NCBI GenBank assembly: GCA_031278075.1
Contig: JAITLE010000012.1
Coordinates: 1-14,376, forward strand
Direction: 5' to 3'
DNA length: 14,376 bases
Source of the DNA: Bifidobacteriaceae bacterium
GTDB lineage: Bacteria > Actinomycetota > Actinomycetes > Actinomycetales > WQXJ01
Every line of letters begins with the position of its first letter. Within the stretch, counting starts at the first letter, position 1. Below, piece by piece: positions 1 through 6,547 of this stretch. Position numbers and translations under genes: made by a program. Below the pieces are notes generated by a model, which was not told where the DNA came from, made no database searches, and was given only the letters and a program-made list of their open reading frames with translations.

Positions 1-200
1 CGCCGCCCCCGGCCCTGCCGCCCGCCGTCCAGCCGCCCCCGTCCGGCCGCCGCCCGCCGCCCGCCACGAGTGCACCGCCTGCTCACGAGGAGCTCGCCGC
101 GTGCTCGTCGCCCGCCCGCCGCCCGCCGCCCGCCGCGCGTCCCCGTTCGGCGTCTGCCCGCCGCCGGCCCTGCGCCCGGCCGCCGCGCGGCCGAGCGCGG
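1..200. repeat. GC-rich stretch with recurring CCCGCCG heptamer
   Basis: The first 200 bases are almost entirely G and C. The heptamer CCCGCCG occurs as three perfect tandem copies at 115-135, as a copy plus a one-base variant at 53-66, and singly at 21-27 and 157-163. Seven is not a multiple of three, so the repeat would cycle through frames if translated. Open frames cross it on both strands, but their translations are Arg/Pro/Ala-rich low-complexity sequence with no recognisable domain. I therefore do not call a gene. It may be the tail of an upstream feature or intergenic repeat DNA. Confidence 0.6.
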
Positions 201-208
201 ATCGGCCG

Positions 209-214
209 TAGGGT
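209..214 (+). promoter_or_regulatory. Candidate -10 element for leaderless proC
   Basis: TAGGGT fits the TAnnnT form of actinobacterial -10 elements. It lies 7 nt before the proC ATG, the spacing that would place the transcription start on or next to the start codon. No convincing -35 hexamer is visible upstream. The embedded AGGG (210-213) could instead be a weak ribosome binding site, so the leaderless reading is only a suggestion. Confidence 0.35.
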
Positions 215-221
215 TGACCCC

Positions 222-1025
222 ATGCGCATCGGATTCATCGGCGCCGGCCACATGGCCGGCGCGATCATCGAAGGAACAATCGCCAGCGGCCTGGTCGAAG
301 CCAGCCAAATCTGTGCTCACGACATCTCAGCCGACACTCTCGGCGCCGTGGCGCGACGCACGGGAATCGCCGCGTTCGCGGGCAACGAGGAGGTGATCGC
401 CGCCTCAGACACCGTGGTGTTGGCGGTCAAACCCCAAGTCCTGCCAAGCGTGCTAGAGCAGATCGCCGGCCAGATCATCTTGAAGAAGCCGCTGGTGGTG
501 TCCATCGCGGCCGGCGTGACGCTGGCGCACCTGGACGGTTGGCTCGGCCCGACCGTCCCCGTGGTGCGGGTGATGCCGAACCTCAACGTGGCGGTGGGGC
601 AGGGCATGAGCGCGGTCGTGGGCAACGCTGTCGCCACCGACGCGCAAGTCGCCGGAGTGGTCGAGCTTTTCGCCGCCGTGGGCAAGTCCACCATCCTGCC
701 GGAGCGCCTGTTCCCAGCCTTCGGCGCGGTCGCTGGGGCGTCGCCCGCGTGGGTGTTCCTCTTCGTCGAGGCTCTGGCCCGGGGCGGGCTCGCCGCCGGG
801 ATGACGAAGCGTCAGGCCCGCGAGGCCGCGACCCAAGCGGTGTTGGGCTCAGCCGCGCTCCTGCAAAGCGGCGACTGGCATCCTTGGGAGCTGATCGACC
901 AGGTGTCCTCGCCGGGTGGCACCACCGTGGCCGGGCTGAACGCCCTCGAGGAGCGCGGGTTCTCCGCCGCCGTGGTCGCCGGGGTGGCCGCGGCCATCGC
1001 CCGCGACGCGCAATTGGCGCCCTGA
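222..1025 (+). CDS. proC: Pyrroline-5-carboxylate reductase
   Basis: This enzyme catalyses the last step of proline synthesis, NAD(P)H-dependent reduction of 1-pyrroline-5-carboxylate, in the cytoplasm. The 267-residue length is typical of ProC. Visible signatures are the N-terminal Rossmann motif IGFIGAGHMAGA (residues 3-14), the VLAVKPQ strand, SIAAGVTL, the conserved VRVMPNL segment, GASPAWVF, and the C-terminal family signature SSPGGTTVAGL followed by LEERGF. The first ATG is used, and it begins directly at the Rossmann strand as in homologues. It is convergent with the endonuclease-fold gene, the two stop codons being only 19 nt apart. The start context suggests leaderless translation. 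No broken motif is seen and the assignment is firm. Confidence 0.95.
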   Translation: MRIGFIGAGHMAGAIIEGTIASGLVEASQICAHDISADTLGAVARRTGIAAFAGNEEVIAASDTVVLAVKPQVLPSVLEQIAGQIILKKPLVVSIAAGVTLAHLDGWLGPTVPVVRVMPNLNVAVGQGMSAVVGNAVATDAQVAGVVELFAAVGKSTILPERLFPAFGAVAGASPAWVFLFVEALARGGLAAGMTKRQAREAATQAVLGSAALLQSGDWHPWELIDQVSSPGGTTVAGLNALEERGFSAAVVAGVAAAIARDAQLAP

Positions 1026-1044
1026 CCAGCGCGGCGTCCCGCAG

Positions 1045-2088
1045 TCACTCCTTTAGAACAGCCTTCAACCGCACCGGGTTGTGGTCCGAGAACTCGAACC
1101 CCTGATCCATCGTCAAGACCTCGGTCACATCCACGTTCGGTGAGGCGATGAAGCCGTCGATCCCGAAGAGCTGCCCGCTGCCGGTCCACGGGGCGTCGTT
1201 GAGGCGCGAGGTGGGGTGGTCGGCATCGTGCGCCACTGTCCAACCATTCGGAAACGCTGCCGCGTCGAACTGGCCGGGCGTCCACGTGTCGTCGACCAGC
1301 GGATAGTCCGCGCCCGGCAGGCTCTGGTTGAAGTCGCCGCCGGCGATCACGTAGTTGCCGCGCGCGTATTCCCCGAGCATGAGCTCGGTGAGCTGCTCCA
1401 TCTGGGCGGCTCGGCCCTCGCCGGACTCGTAGGCCTCGAGGTGCAGGTTGATCAGCACCAATTCCTTGCCGACGCCCTCCAGCGGGACGCGGCTGACCAG
1501 CAGGCACCGCTTCAGGTTGAACATGCGCACGGGCCAGGTGAACGGCACCGGCAGGGAGATCCTCTCCGCCGAGGCGACGGGGAACGTCGTGTCCGTCACC
1601 AGCCCCGAGGTGACCTTCCCGATTGGCGGCCAGGGGTAGGGCGTGAAGATCGACTTGAAGTTCATTGCATACGCGGCCTGCCCGCCGAGCACGTCGCGCA
1701 ACCGGGTCACCTCGTCGATCCCATAGGAGCGCAGCGAATCCGAGTCCACCTCTTGCAGCAGGTACGCGTCCGCGGGGTTGGCCTGCAGGAACGCGACGAT
1801 CCCGTCCATGTTCGCCTCCACGTCGGCTTTCGCGCCTGGGCGGACCATGTCGCCGCCGTCCATGAAGAAGTCTTGATCCTCGCCCAGGCCGCCGTACCCG
1901 ATGTTGAAACTGATCAGCGTGATCTCCGCGCCGGGCGCCGGGGCGGACCGTGTCGCGGCGCCCCTCAGCTCCAGTTCCTGTGTCGCGGACGGCCGGTATT
2001 CGGTGACGGTCGCCACGCCGAAGAACACCACGACCGCCGCCAGCAACGCCCCGACGCCCAGCCCGATCCACTTGAGTAGCTTGCGCAT
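1045..2088 (-). CDS. Membrane-anchored endonuclease/exonuclease/phosphatase family protein
   Basis: The protein has 347 residues. Residues 5-28 form one hydrophobic segment after MRKLLKW, giving an N-terminal anchor or uncleaved signal, so the catalytic domain is probably outside the membrane. The EEP (DNase I-like) fold motifs are in order: SFNIGYGG (N62), LLQEVD (E113), LINLHLEAY (about 212-220), GGDFNQ (D252, N254) and SDHNPV (D335, H336), the metal and catalytic residues of the superfamily. The fold covers nucleases, inositol-phosphate and sphingomyelin phosphodiesterases, and the substrate cannot be assigned here. An upstream in-frame start at 2139 exists. I chose the ATG at 2088 because AGGGTGG (2094-2100, minus strand) sits 5 nt before it and the hydrophobic anchor follows at once. 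It is divergent from the tyrosine phosphatase gene with only 12 bp between starts. Confidence 0.88.
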   Translation of the reverse strand: MRKLLKWIGLGVGALLAAVVVFFGVATVTEYRPSATQELELRGAATRSAPAPGAEITLISFNIGYGGLGEDQDFFMDGGDMVRPGAKADVEANMDGIVAFLQANPADAYLLQEVDSDSLRSYGIDEVTRLRDVLGGQAAYAMNFKSIFTPYPWPPIGKVTSGLVTDTTFPVASAERISLPVPFTWPVRMFNLKRCLLVSRVPLEGVGKELVLINLHLEAYESGEGRAAQMEQLTELMLGEYARGNYVIAGGDFNQSLPGADYPLVDDTWTPGQFDAAAFPNGWTVAHDADHPTSRLNDAPWTGSGQLFGIDGFIASPNVDVTEVLTMDQGFEFSDHNPVRLKAVLKE

Positions 2089-2100
2089 AGGATCCACCCT

Positions 2101-2598
2101 ATGCCGCGCGCCGCCTTCTCGATCCACACTGTCTGCCACGGCAACATTTGCCGTTCGCCCATGGCGGCGACCGTTTTACGCCAACAGTTGCACGATGCCG
2201 ACCTGGCCGTCCGCGTCGACGTCGCCTCCTCGGGTGTGTCCGCTGAGGAGCGCGGCAACCCGATCGACGCGCGCGCGGCGCGGGCCCTTCAACGCCGCGG
2301 TTATCGGGTCGACGGGACGCATAGGGCGCATCGGATCACCGACTCGGAGTTGCGGGAGGTCGATCTGATCGTGCCCGCGACCTATTGGCAGATGGAGGAG
2401 CTGATCCGGCGGGGCGCCGATCCGACCCGGGTGCGGTTGATGCGTTGGTTCGATCCGGCGCTGGCGGGGATGCGGCCGAGTCGGCGCATGGACTTGGAGG
2501 ACCCTTGGTACGGGGGCGCAGAGGACTTCGAGATCGCTTTGGATCAGATCGAGGCCGCGGCGCCGGGAGTTGTGGAATATGTCCGTGGGCTCGTCTAA
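2101..2598 (+). CDS. Low-molecular-weight protein tyrosine phosphatase
   Basis: This is a 165-residue cytoplasmic phosphatase of the LMW-PTP/arsenate reductase fold. The active-site P-loop VCHGNICRSP occupies residues 11-20, with nucleophile C12 and R18. The general-acid loop appears as LEDPWYGG near residues 132-139, with D134 the expected acid. The ATG at 2101 puts the P-loop right after the first beta strand, as in the family, and AGGA (2089-2092) lies 8 nt upstream. The 3' end overlaps the next gene by 20 nt, which indicates co-transcription and probable translational coupling. Actinobacterial relatives dephosphorylate phosphotyrosine proteins, but the partner is unknown here. Arsenate reduction is less likely because no ars genes are adjacent. 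Confidence 0.93.
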   Translation: MPRAAFSIHTVCHGNICRSPMAATVLRQQLHDADLAVRVDVASSGVSAEERGNPIDARAARALQRRGYRVDGTHRAHRITDSELREVDLIVPATYWQMEELIRRGADPTRVRLMRWFDPALAGMRPSRRMDLEDPWYGGAEDFEIALDQIEAAAPGVVEYVRGLV

Positions 2599-3487
2599 CG
2601 GGGGAGCAGCGGCGGGCTCGGAGAGCGGTGGGTCGGGCGTGGGCGCGGCGGAGGACAACTGGCTCGATTGCCGCTGCGGTCAGCGTCATTGGGGTGTGTT
2701 CGGCGCCGCCGGGTTGCTGGTTTGGCACCGCGGGAATGTGTTGTTGCAGCTCAGGGCCGACCGGTCGCATCATGGCGGGACTTGGGCGCTCCCGGGCGGG
2801 GCCCGGCGTCGCGGCGAGTCGCCGCTCGCGACCGCGCTCAGGGAGGGTCGAGAAGAGGCTGGGCTGAGGGCGGATCGCCTCTCCCCGGCGTGGCGGGTGA
2901 TCGCGGACCACACCGGCTGGGCGTACACCACGATCGGGGCCGAGGCTGGGGCGGATCCGTTGGAGGGCCCCGCCAACTGGGAGACGGCTCGCCTCGAGTG
3001 GGTCGAGGTGGAGGCTGTCGCGGGTTTCGACTTGCATCCGGGCCTTAGGCAAGTGTGGCCCACGCTGCGTGACCTGGTGGGCAAGCGCGCCACCTTGGTC
3101 GTGGACGCGGCGAACGTCGTGGGGTCCACGCCGGACGGCTGGTGGCGGGATCGGGCGGGGGCGGCGCGGCGTCTGCTGGCGGAACTGGAGCCAGTGGCGC
3201 GGCGGGGCTTGGCCAACACCGGGGACGGGCCGCCCAACGCGTGGTACCCCAAACTGGTGCTGGTGGTGGAAGGCCAGGCGCGCGGCATCGGGCCGGGGGA
3301 AGGCGTGGATGTGGTCGAGGCTCCGGGCGGAGGCGACGATCAGATCGTGACGGAGGCGCGCCGGGCGGTGGCGGCCGGCGCGGGGCCGGTCGAGGTGGCG
3401 ACAGCGGACAAGGCCCTGATCGCGCGGCTGCGCCTGGTGGGCGCTGGCGTGATGCGGCCCGGGACGCTGCTGCAGGCGATCCGATAG
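2579..3487 (+). CDS. NUDIX hydrolase fused to a PIN/NYN-like nuclease domain
   Basis: The protein has 302 residues and two domains. Residues 1-27 are a Gly/Ser/Ala-rich tail, followed by DCRCGQRHWG (30-39), which leads into the NUDIX fold. The NUDIX box is complete at residues 74-96, in the pattern G-x5-E-x7-RE-x-x-EE-x-G-L, so nucleoside-diphosphate-linked hydrolysis is expected. The C-terminal half (about 171-300) starts with TLVVDAANVVG and has GGDDQI (D253/D254) and ATADKAL (D277). This spaced acidic set resembles the metal site of PIN/NYN (YacP-like) ribonucleases, and I infer that assignment from motifs only. The ATG at 2579 is preferred over a TTG at 2570 because GGGAG (2565-2569) is 9 nt upstream. 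It overlaps the phosphatase gene by 20 nt, and its stop is followed within 13 nt by the GNAT gene. Confidence 0.88.
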   Translation: MSVGSSNGGAAAGSESGGSGVGAAEDNWLDCRCGQRHWGVFGAAGLLVWHRGNVLLQLRADRSHHGGTWALPGGARRRGESPLATALREGREEAGLRADRLSPAWRVIADHTGWAYTTIGAEAGADPLEGPANWETARLEWVEVEAVAGFDLHPGLRQVWPTLRDLVGKRATLVVDAANVVGSTPDGWWRDRAGAARRLLAELEPVARRGLANTGDGPPNAWYPKLVLVVEGQARGIGPGEGVDVVEAPGGGDDQIVTEARRAVAAGAGPVEVATADKALIARLRLVGAGVMRPGTLLQAIR

Positions 3488-3499
3488 GCTCTTGTGCCC

Positions 3500-4105
3500 A
3501 TGGAGCCGTATTCGCTGCGCGGCGAGCGATGCGAGTTGACGCCGTTCACCCCCGCGGACACGCAGCGTGTGTTCGACTACTGCCAAGACTCCGAGATCCA
3601 ACGTTGGACCGGGGTGCCGACGCCGTACAGGATGGAAGACGCGGCGGTTTTCACCACGTCGACCGCGCAGAAGGGCTGGGACCCTCCAGGGTTCACGGCG
3701 CGCCGCGAGTGGGCGATACGTGTGCCTCGCCAGGGCGGCGGGCGCCAGCTTGTGGGCGCTGTGTCGTTGCGGCCAGACGCCTCGGGTGGTTCCGCGGCGG
3801 TGCGCTATCTTCTCGCGGCCGATTCCCGCGGGCGGGGAATCGCCACGGACGCGGTGAACACCGCCGTGGCGCACGCGATCCGCGACCTGGGCATGCGGCG
3901 GGTCGTGTGGAGCGCTGTCGTGGGCAACTGGCCGTCGCGCCGACTCGCGGTGCGGTGCGGTTTCAAAGTCGAGGGCGCCATCCGTTCCGAGACTCTGATC
4001 CGGGGTCAGGCCTTCGACGCGTGGGTCGGGACCATCCTCGCTGAGGACCTCGGCAAAGACGACGGCTACTGGACTGAGGACGGCCGCGTCCGGATCTGGG
4101 ACTGA
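3500..4105 (+). CDS. GNAT family N-acetyltransferase (RimJ/RimL-like)
   Basis: This 201-residue protein has the RimJ/RimL-type layout: the opening LRGERCELTPFTPAD, the acetyl-CoA pyrophosphate-binding motif A SRGRGIATDA (109-118), and the closing block N(143)WPSRRLAVRCGFKVEG with the usual NxxSxR-x-x-x-xxGF spacing. It transfers an acetyl group from acetyl-CoA to an amine, either a protein N-terminus or a small molecule; the acceptor cannot be predicted. The start is ambiguous. ATG at 3500 gives the usual N-terminus, while GTG at 3494 would add two residues. The AGG at 3486-3488 is 5 nt from the GTG and 11 nt from the ATG. It is the last gene of the phosphatase/NUDIX cluster and is followed by a nested hairpin. 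Confidence 0.9.
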   Translation: MEPYSLRGERCELTPFTPADTQRVFDYCQDSEIQRWTGVPTPYRMEDAAVFTTSTAQKGWDPPGFTARREWAIRVPRQGGGRQLVGAVSLRPDASGGSAAVRYLLAADSRGRGIATDAVNTAVAHAIRDLGMRRVVWSAVVGNWPSRRLAVRCGFKVEGAIRSETLIRGQAFDAWVGTILAEDLGKDDGYWTEDGRVRIWD

Positions 4106-4163
4106 CCCACGCCACGCCCGGCGCGGTCTGTGGACCGCTGGCCCGTCACCGCGTGCGGGTCAG
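4102..4163. terminator. Nested hairpin between convergent genes
   Basis: The 54-nt gap between the GNAT gene and the convergent exchanger gene, with a few flanking bases, can fold as a double hairpin. The outer arms are CTGACCC (4102-4108) with GGGTCAG (4157-4163), continued by ACGC (4109-4112) with GCGT (4151-4154) across a two-base bulge. The inner hairpin is GCGGTC (4123-4128), loop TGTG, GACCGC (4133-4138). The outer arms include both stop codons. No T-tract follows on either strand, so this would be a GC-rich bidirectional terminator of the kind often seen in Actinobacteria. Confidence 0.5.
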
Positions 4164-5380
4164 GCCTCGCGTTTGAACGCCTGCGCTAGGAAGGCGGGCA
4201 CGCGGCGCGCGCCCCACGCGAGCAGGGCGAGGGCGGCCACCGCGTTGACGGCGGCCAGGACCAGGCGGGCGTGCTGGTCGGGGAGCGCGAACTCGGCGGC
4301 GAACACCACGAGCATGAACCAGGCCCCCCAGGCCGGGATGCGCAGGCGCAGCAACAGCGTGATCGCGACCGCGGTGACGGACGCGGTGAGCCAGAACTCC
4401 TCCACCTGGCGGCTGTCGAGCGGCAGCGACCACGTGCCGCCGCCCAGCTTGTACGCGAACGGCAGTGACCCGACCAGGGCTGTCCACTGGTTGACCATCG
4501 ATGTCAGCAGCATGCCGACCGCCGCCCACGCCTTATGCCGGTAGGCGAGGGTCAACGCGATGATGAACTCCGGCGCCTCAGAGGCGAGCGGCGCGAGCCA
4601 CTGGATCAGCAGCGCCTCGTTGACGTGCAGCGCTTGGCCGGATGCGACCAGCGCGTGAACAAACGGCTCCGCGCCAACGGCGATGGTCCCGGCGGCGAGA
4701 AGGAACAGGGCGATGACCGCGCAGCGGCGCGGCCGCTGCGCGAGCGAGCCGAGGTAGGCGGCGACGCCTACCAGGTCTGGTTCGTGGACGTCGCCGCGGG
4801 CCGCGTGCCACAAGAACACCGCGAACACCACCAGCAGCACGGCGCCGAGCCCGGCGTGGACCTGTGCGGCGAGCGGCGCCGCTGTGGCCAGCGCCGCGCC
4901 GATCATCAGGAAGAACATCGTCGAATAGTGTTCTTTCGGGATCGGGAGCGTGTCGAGCAGGGCCGGCGGCAGCGGCGCGCTGTCGCGGCGGGCTTTGCGG
5001 CGCCGCGCCGTGATCCCCACCAACACCACGAGCGGCAACGCCAATCCGATGAGCAGGCGTGTCGCGCCGTTCATGTTGGCTGACGCGAGGGACTCGTAGG
5101 CGGGGTCGGAACCCGCGGTGAACGCGAGGAACACGTCCACGGCGTATTCGGGAAGTATCGCCACTATCGCGAGGAGGGCGATCGCGAGCGCGCCGGTGAT
5201 GTCCACCTCAGCGGCCTCGGCGGCCCAGCCGAGCAGGGTCGCGGCGCACCAGATCGCGAGCCCGAAGACAGCCATCCCCACAAACGGCGGGACCGCGACG
5301 CGGCCCAACGCGATCGCGACGCCCGGAGCCACCCCCAGCAGTGCTAGAACGATTCTGGCCAAGGCGGCGCGTGGGGCCAA
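4160..5380 (-). CDS. CaCA-family cation exchanger (sodium/calcium exchanger-like membrane protein)
   Basis: This is a polytopic membrane protein of about 406 residues with roughly ten hydrophobic segments. It shows the two inverted alpha repeats of the Ca2+/cation antiporter superfamily. Repeat 1 has AILPEYAVDVFLA followed by SLASANMNGATRLL. Repeat 2 has PLASEAPEFIIALTLA followed by MLLTSMVNQWTALVGSLP. The paired PE motifs are the expected ion-binding positions. A basic cytoplasmic loop (TARRRKARRDSA) separates the halves. Ion specificity (Ca2+/Na+ or H+) cannot be read from the sequence. A GTG at 5395 is in frame but has no ribosome binding site. The TTG at 5380 is preceded 6 nt upstream by GAGGGAG (5387-5393), so I start there. 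It lies downstream of the lacI-type gene on the same strand but has its own promoter-like sequence. Confidence 0.85.
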   Translation of the reverse strand: MAPRAALARIVLALLGVAPGVAIALGRVAVPPFVGMAVFGLAIWCAATLLGWAAEAAEVDITGALAIALLAIVAILPEYAVDVFLAFTAGSDPAYESLASANMNGATRLLIGLALPLVVLVGITARRRKARRDSAPLPPALLDTLPIPKEHYSTMFFLMIGAALATAAPLAAQVHAGLGAVLLVVFAVFLWHAARGDVHEPDLVGVAAYLGSLAQRPRRCAVIALFLLAAGTIAVGAEPFVHALVASGQALHVNEALLIQWLAPLASEAPEFIIALTLAYRHKAWAAVGMLLTSMVNQWTALVGSLPFAYKLGGGTWSLPLDSRQVEEFWLTASVTAVAITLLLRLRIPAWGAWFMLVVFAAEFALPDQHARLVLAAVNAVAALALLAWGARRVPAFLAQAFKREA

Positions 5381-5426
5381 CGGGCACTCCCTCACGGGTA
5401 GACGCGGAACGACGGAACGGAGCTTG

Positions 5427-5456
5427 ACACTACCAGCGAGCGCCGCGGTCGGTCAG
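5427..5456 (-). promoter_or_regulatory. Candidate promoter of the cation exchanger gene
   Basis: Read on the minus strand, CTGACC (5451-5456) and TAGTGT (5427-5432) are separated by 18 bp, a plausible sigma-70-like -35/-10 pair with the TAnnnT actinobacterial -10. It overlaps the stop codon of the LacI-family gene and leaves a leader of about 40 nt before the TTG start. It is an eye-based match only. Confidence 0.35.
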
Positions 5457-6457
5457 GTGGGCCGGGTCGAGGCGCGCACCACAAGCTCCGGGACGAACGT
5501 GATGTGCTCGACGCTTTCGCCGGCGTTCATCGACTCCAGCATCGCGGCGGCGCGTCGGCCGAGCTGATAGGTCGGTTGGCGGATCGATGTGATGGGGACG
5601 GCGCGGTCCGCCACCACGTCGATGTCGTCGAAGCCGACCAGCGGGAACCGTTTCGGCCGATAGCCGCCGGCGGCCGTCAGCTCCCTCTGGACGCCGATGG
5701 CGACCAGGTCGTTGACGCAGAAGATCGCGCTGGGCCCCGGGTCGCCCGCGAGCCAGGCCTGGGCCGCGGTCGCGCCGCCGACCGAGTTCAGCTGGCCGAC
5801 TTGGACCTCGGTCAGGGCGTCGCCTAGCCCGGCGGCGGTCAGGGCCTGGCGCGCGCCGGCGGCGCGTTCAGCGCACTGGCGGTACTGGTGGGGCCCGTTG
5901 AACATGACGATCTTCTTGAACCCGAGGCTCATCAGGTGGTTGGCGGCGGCCCGGGCGCCGGCCTGGTTGTCGACCCGGACGGAGGAGATCGGCAGGTCGG
6001 GGAATTGCGACTCGAGCAGAACGACGTTCAGGCCGCGGCCGATCAGCTCTTGGTAGACGGCGCCGTCCTGGTCCACTGAGGCGGCGATCACGCCGGACAC
6101 GCCCTGACCCTCGAACAGCCGCAGGTAGCGCGCCTCGCGGCGCGGGTCGCCGTCGGAGCTCCCGACCAGCAGGGCGTGGCCCGATTCGTCGAGCCGGTCC
6201 TCGATCCCGCGCGCCACGTCGGTGTAGAAAGGGTTGCGGATGTCGAGGAGCACCGCGCCGACGGCTGAGAGATTGCCCGATCTGAGCTGCCGGGCCGCGC
6301 CGTTGGGCACGAACCCGAGGCGTTCCACCGCCTGTTCGACACGCCGCCGAGTCGCGGGCGACACACGCTCAGGTTTGTTCAGGACGTTGGAGGCGGTCCC
6401 GACCGAGACGCCCGCCGCCCGGGCCACATCCACGATGGTGGTCTTGGTAGCTGCCAT
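5453..6457 (-). CDS. LacI-family transcriptional regulator of the pectin locus
   Basis: The protein has 334 residues. The N-terminal helix-turn-helix is TIVDVARAAGVSVGTASNVLN (7-27), with hinge RVSPATRRRVEQAVERLGFVPN (31-52). A periplasmic-binding-protein-like effector domain follows, opening with VGAVLLDIRNPFYTDVARGIED, the usual LacI/GalR layout. The ATG at 6457 is used rather than an upstream in-frame start at 6529, because the HTH should begin within about six residues and GGAAAG (6465-6470, minus strand) is 7 nt upstream. It lies 90 nt downstream of kduI on the same strand. The neighbours suggest control of kduD-kduI, GH105, GH42 and the lyase, with a pectin-derived uronate or oligosaccharide as effector. 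The effector is inferred, not seen. Confidence 0.93.
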   Translation of the reverse strand: MAATKTTIVDVARAAGVSVGTASNVLNKPERVSPATRRRVEQAVERLGFVPNGAARQLRSGNLSAVGAVLLDIRNPFYTDVARGIEDRLDESGHALLVGSSDGDPRREARYLRLFEGQGVSGVIAASVDQDGAVYQELIGRGLNVVLLESQFPDLPISSVRVDNQAGARAAANHLMSLGFKKIVMFNGPHQYRQCAERAAGARQALTAAGLGDALTEVQVGQLNSVGGATAAQAWLAGDPGPSAIFCVNDLVAIGVQRELTAAGGYRPKRFPLVGFDDIDVVADRAVPITSIRQPTYQLGRRAAAMLESMNAGESVEHITFVPELVVRASTRPT

Positions 6458-6475
6458 GACCTTTCTTTCCGCGAT

Positions 6476-6490
6476 CCCGCGTAGAGCGGG
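6476..6490. other. Small palindrome in the leader of the LacI-family gene
   Basis: CCCGC (6476-6480), spacer GTAGA, GCGGG (6486-6490) is a perfect 5-bp inverted repeat between the candidate promoter and the start of the regulator gene. It could be an RNA hairpin or part of a regulator site. It does not resemble the TTGAATCGTTTCA element found elsewhere in the locus. Confidence 0.3.
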
Positions 6491-6499
6491 CCAACAGAC

Positions 6500-6529
6500 A
6501 GGGTAGCCCGGCTCGCTCCAGACCACCAA
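6500..6529 (-). promoter_or_regulatory. Candidate promoter of the LacI-family gene
   Basis: On the minus strand TTGGTG (6524-6529) and TACCCT (6500-6505) are separated by 18 bp, which would give the regulator its own transcript in addition to read-through from kduI. This is a weak eye-based match, with the -35 only partly like TTGACA. Confidence 0.3.
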
Positions 6530-6547
6530 CGCCTGCGGGCGCTGTCC

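Noticed and set aside
210..220. The 11-mer AGGGTTGACCC occurs both here and at 11738-11748
   Set aside because: In the first place it spans a -10-like element next to the proC start and in the second a -35 element. The contexts do not match and a short GC-rich self-complementary word can recur by chance.
70..396. Plus-strand open frame of 108 codons through the GC-rich start region
   Set aside because: It is low-complexity Arg/Pro/Ala sequence overlapping proC in another frame. No domain or ribosome binding site is seen.
812..2071. Minus-strand open frame of 419 codons overlapping proC and the endonuclease-fold gene
   Set aside because: It is out of frame with the EEP-fold protein, which has all catalytic motifs, and it runs antisense through proC.
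2336..3874. Minus-strand open frame of 512 codons opposite the NUDIX/NYN and GNAT genes
   Set aside because: High GC keeps the antisense frame open. Its translation is Arg/Pro-rich and without motifs, whereas the plus-strand genes carry clear family signatures.
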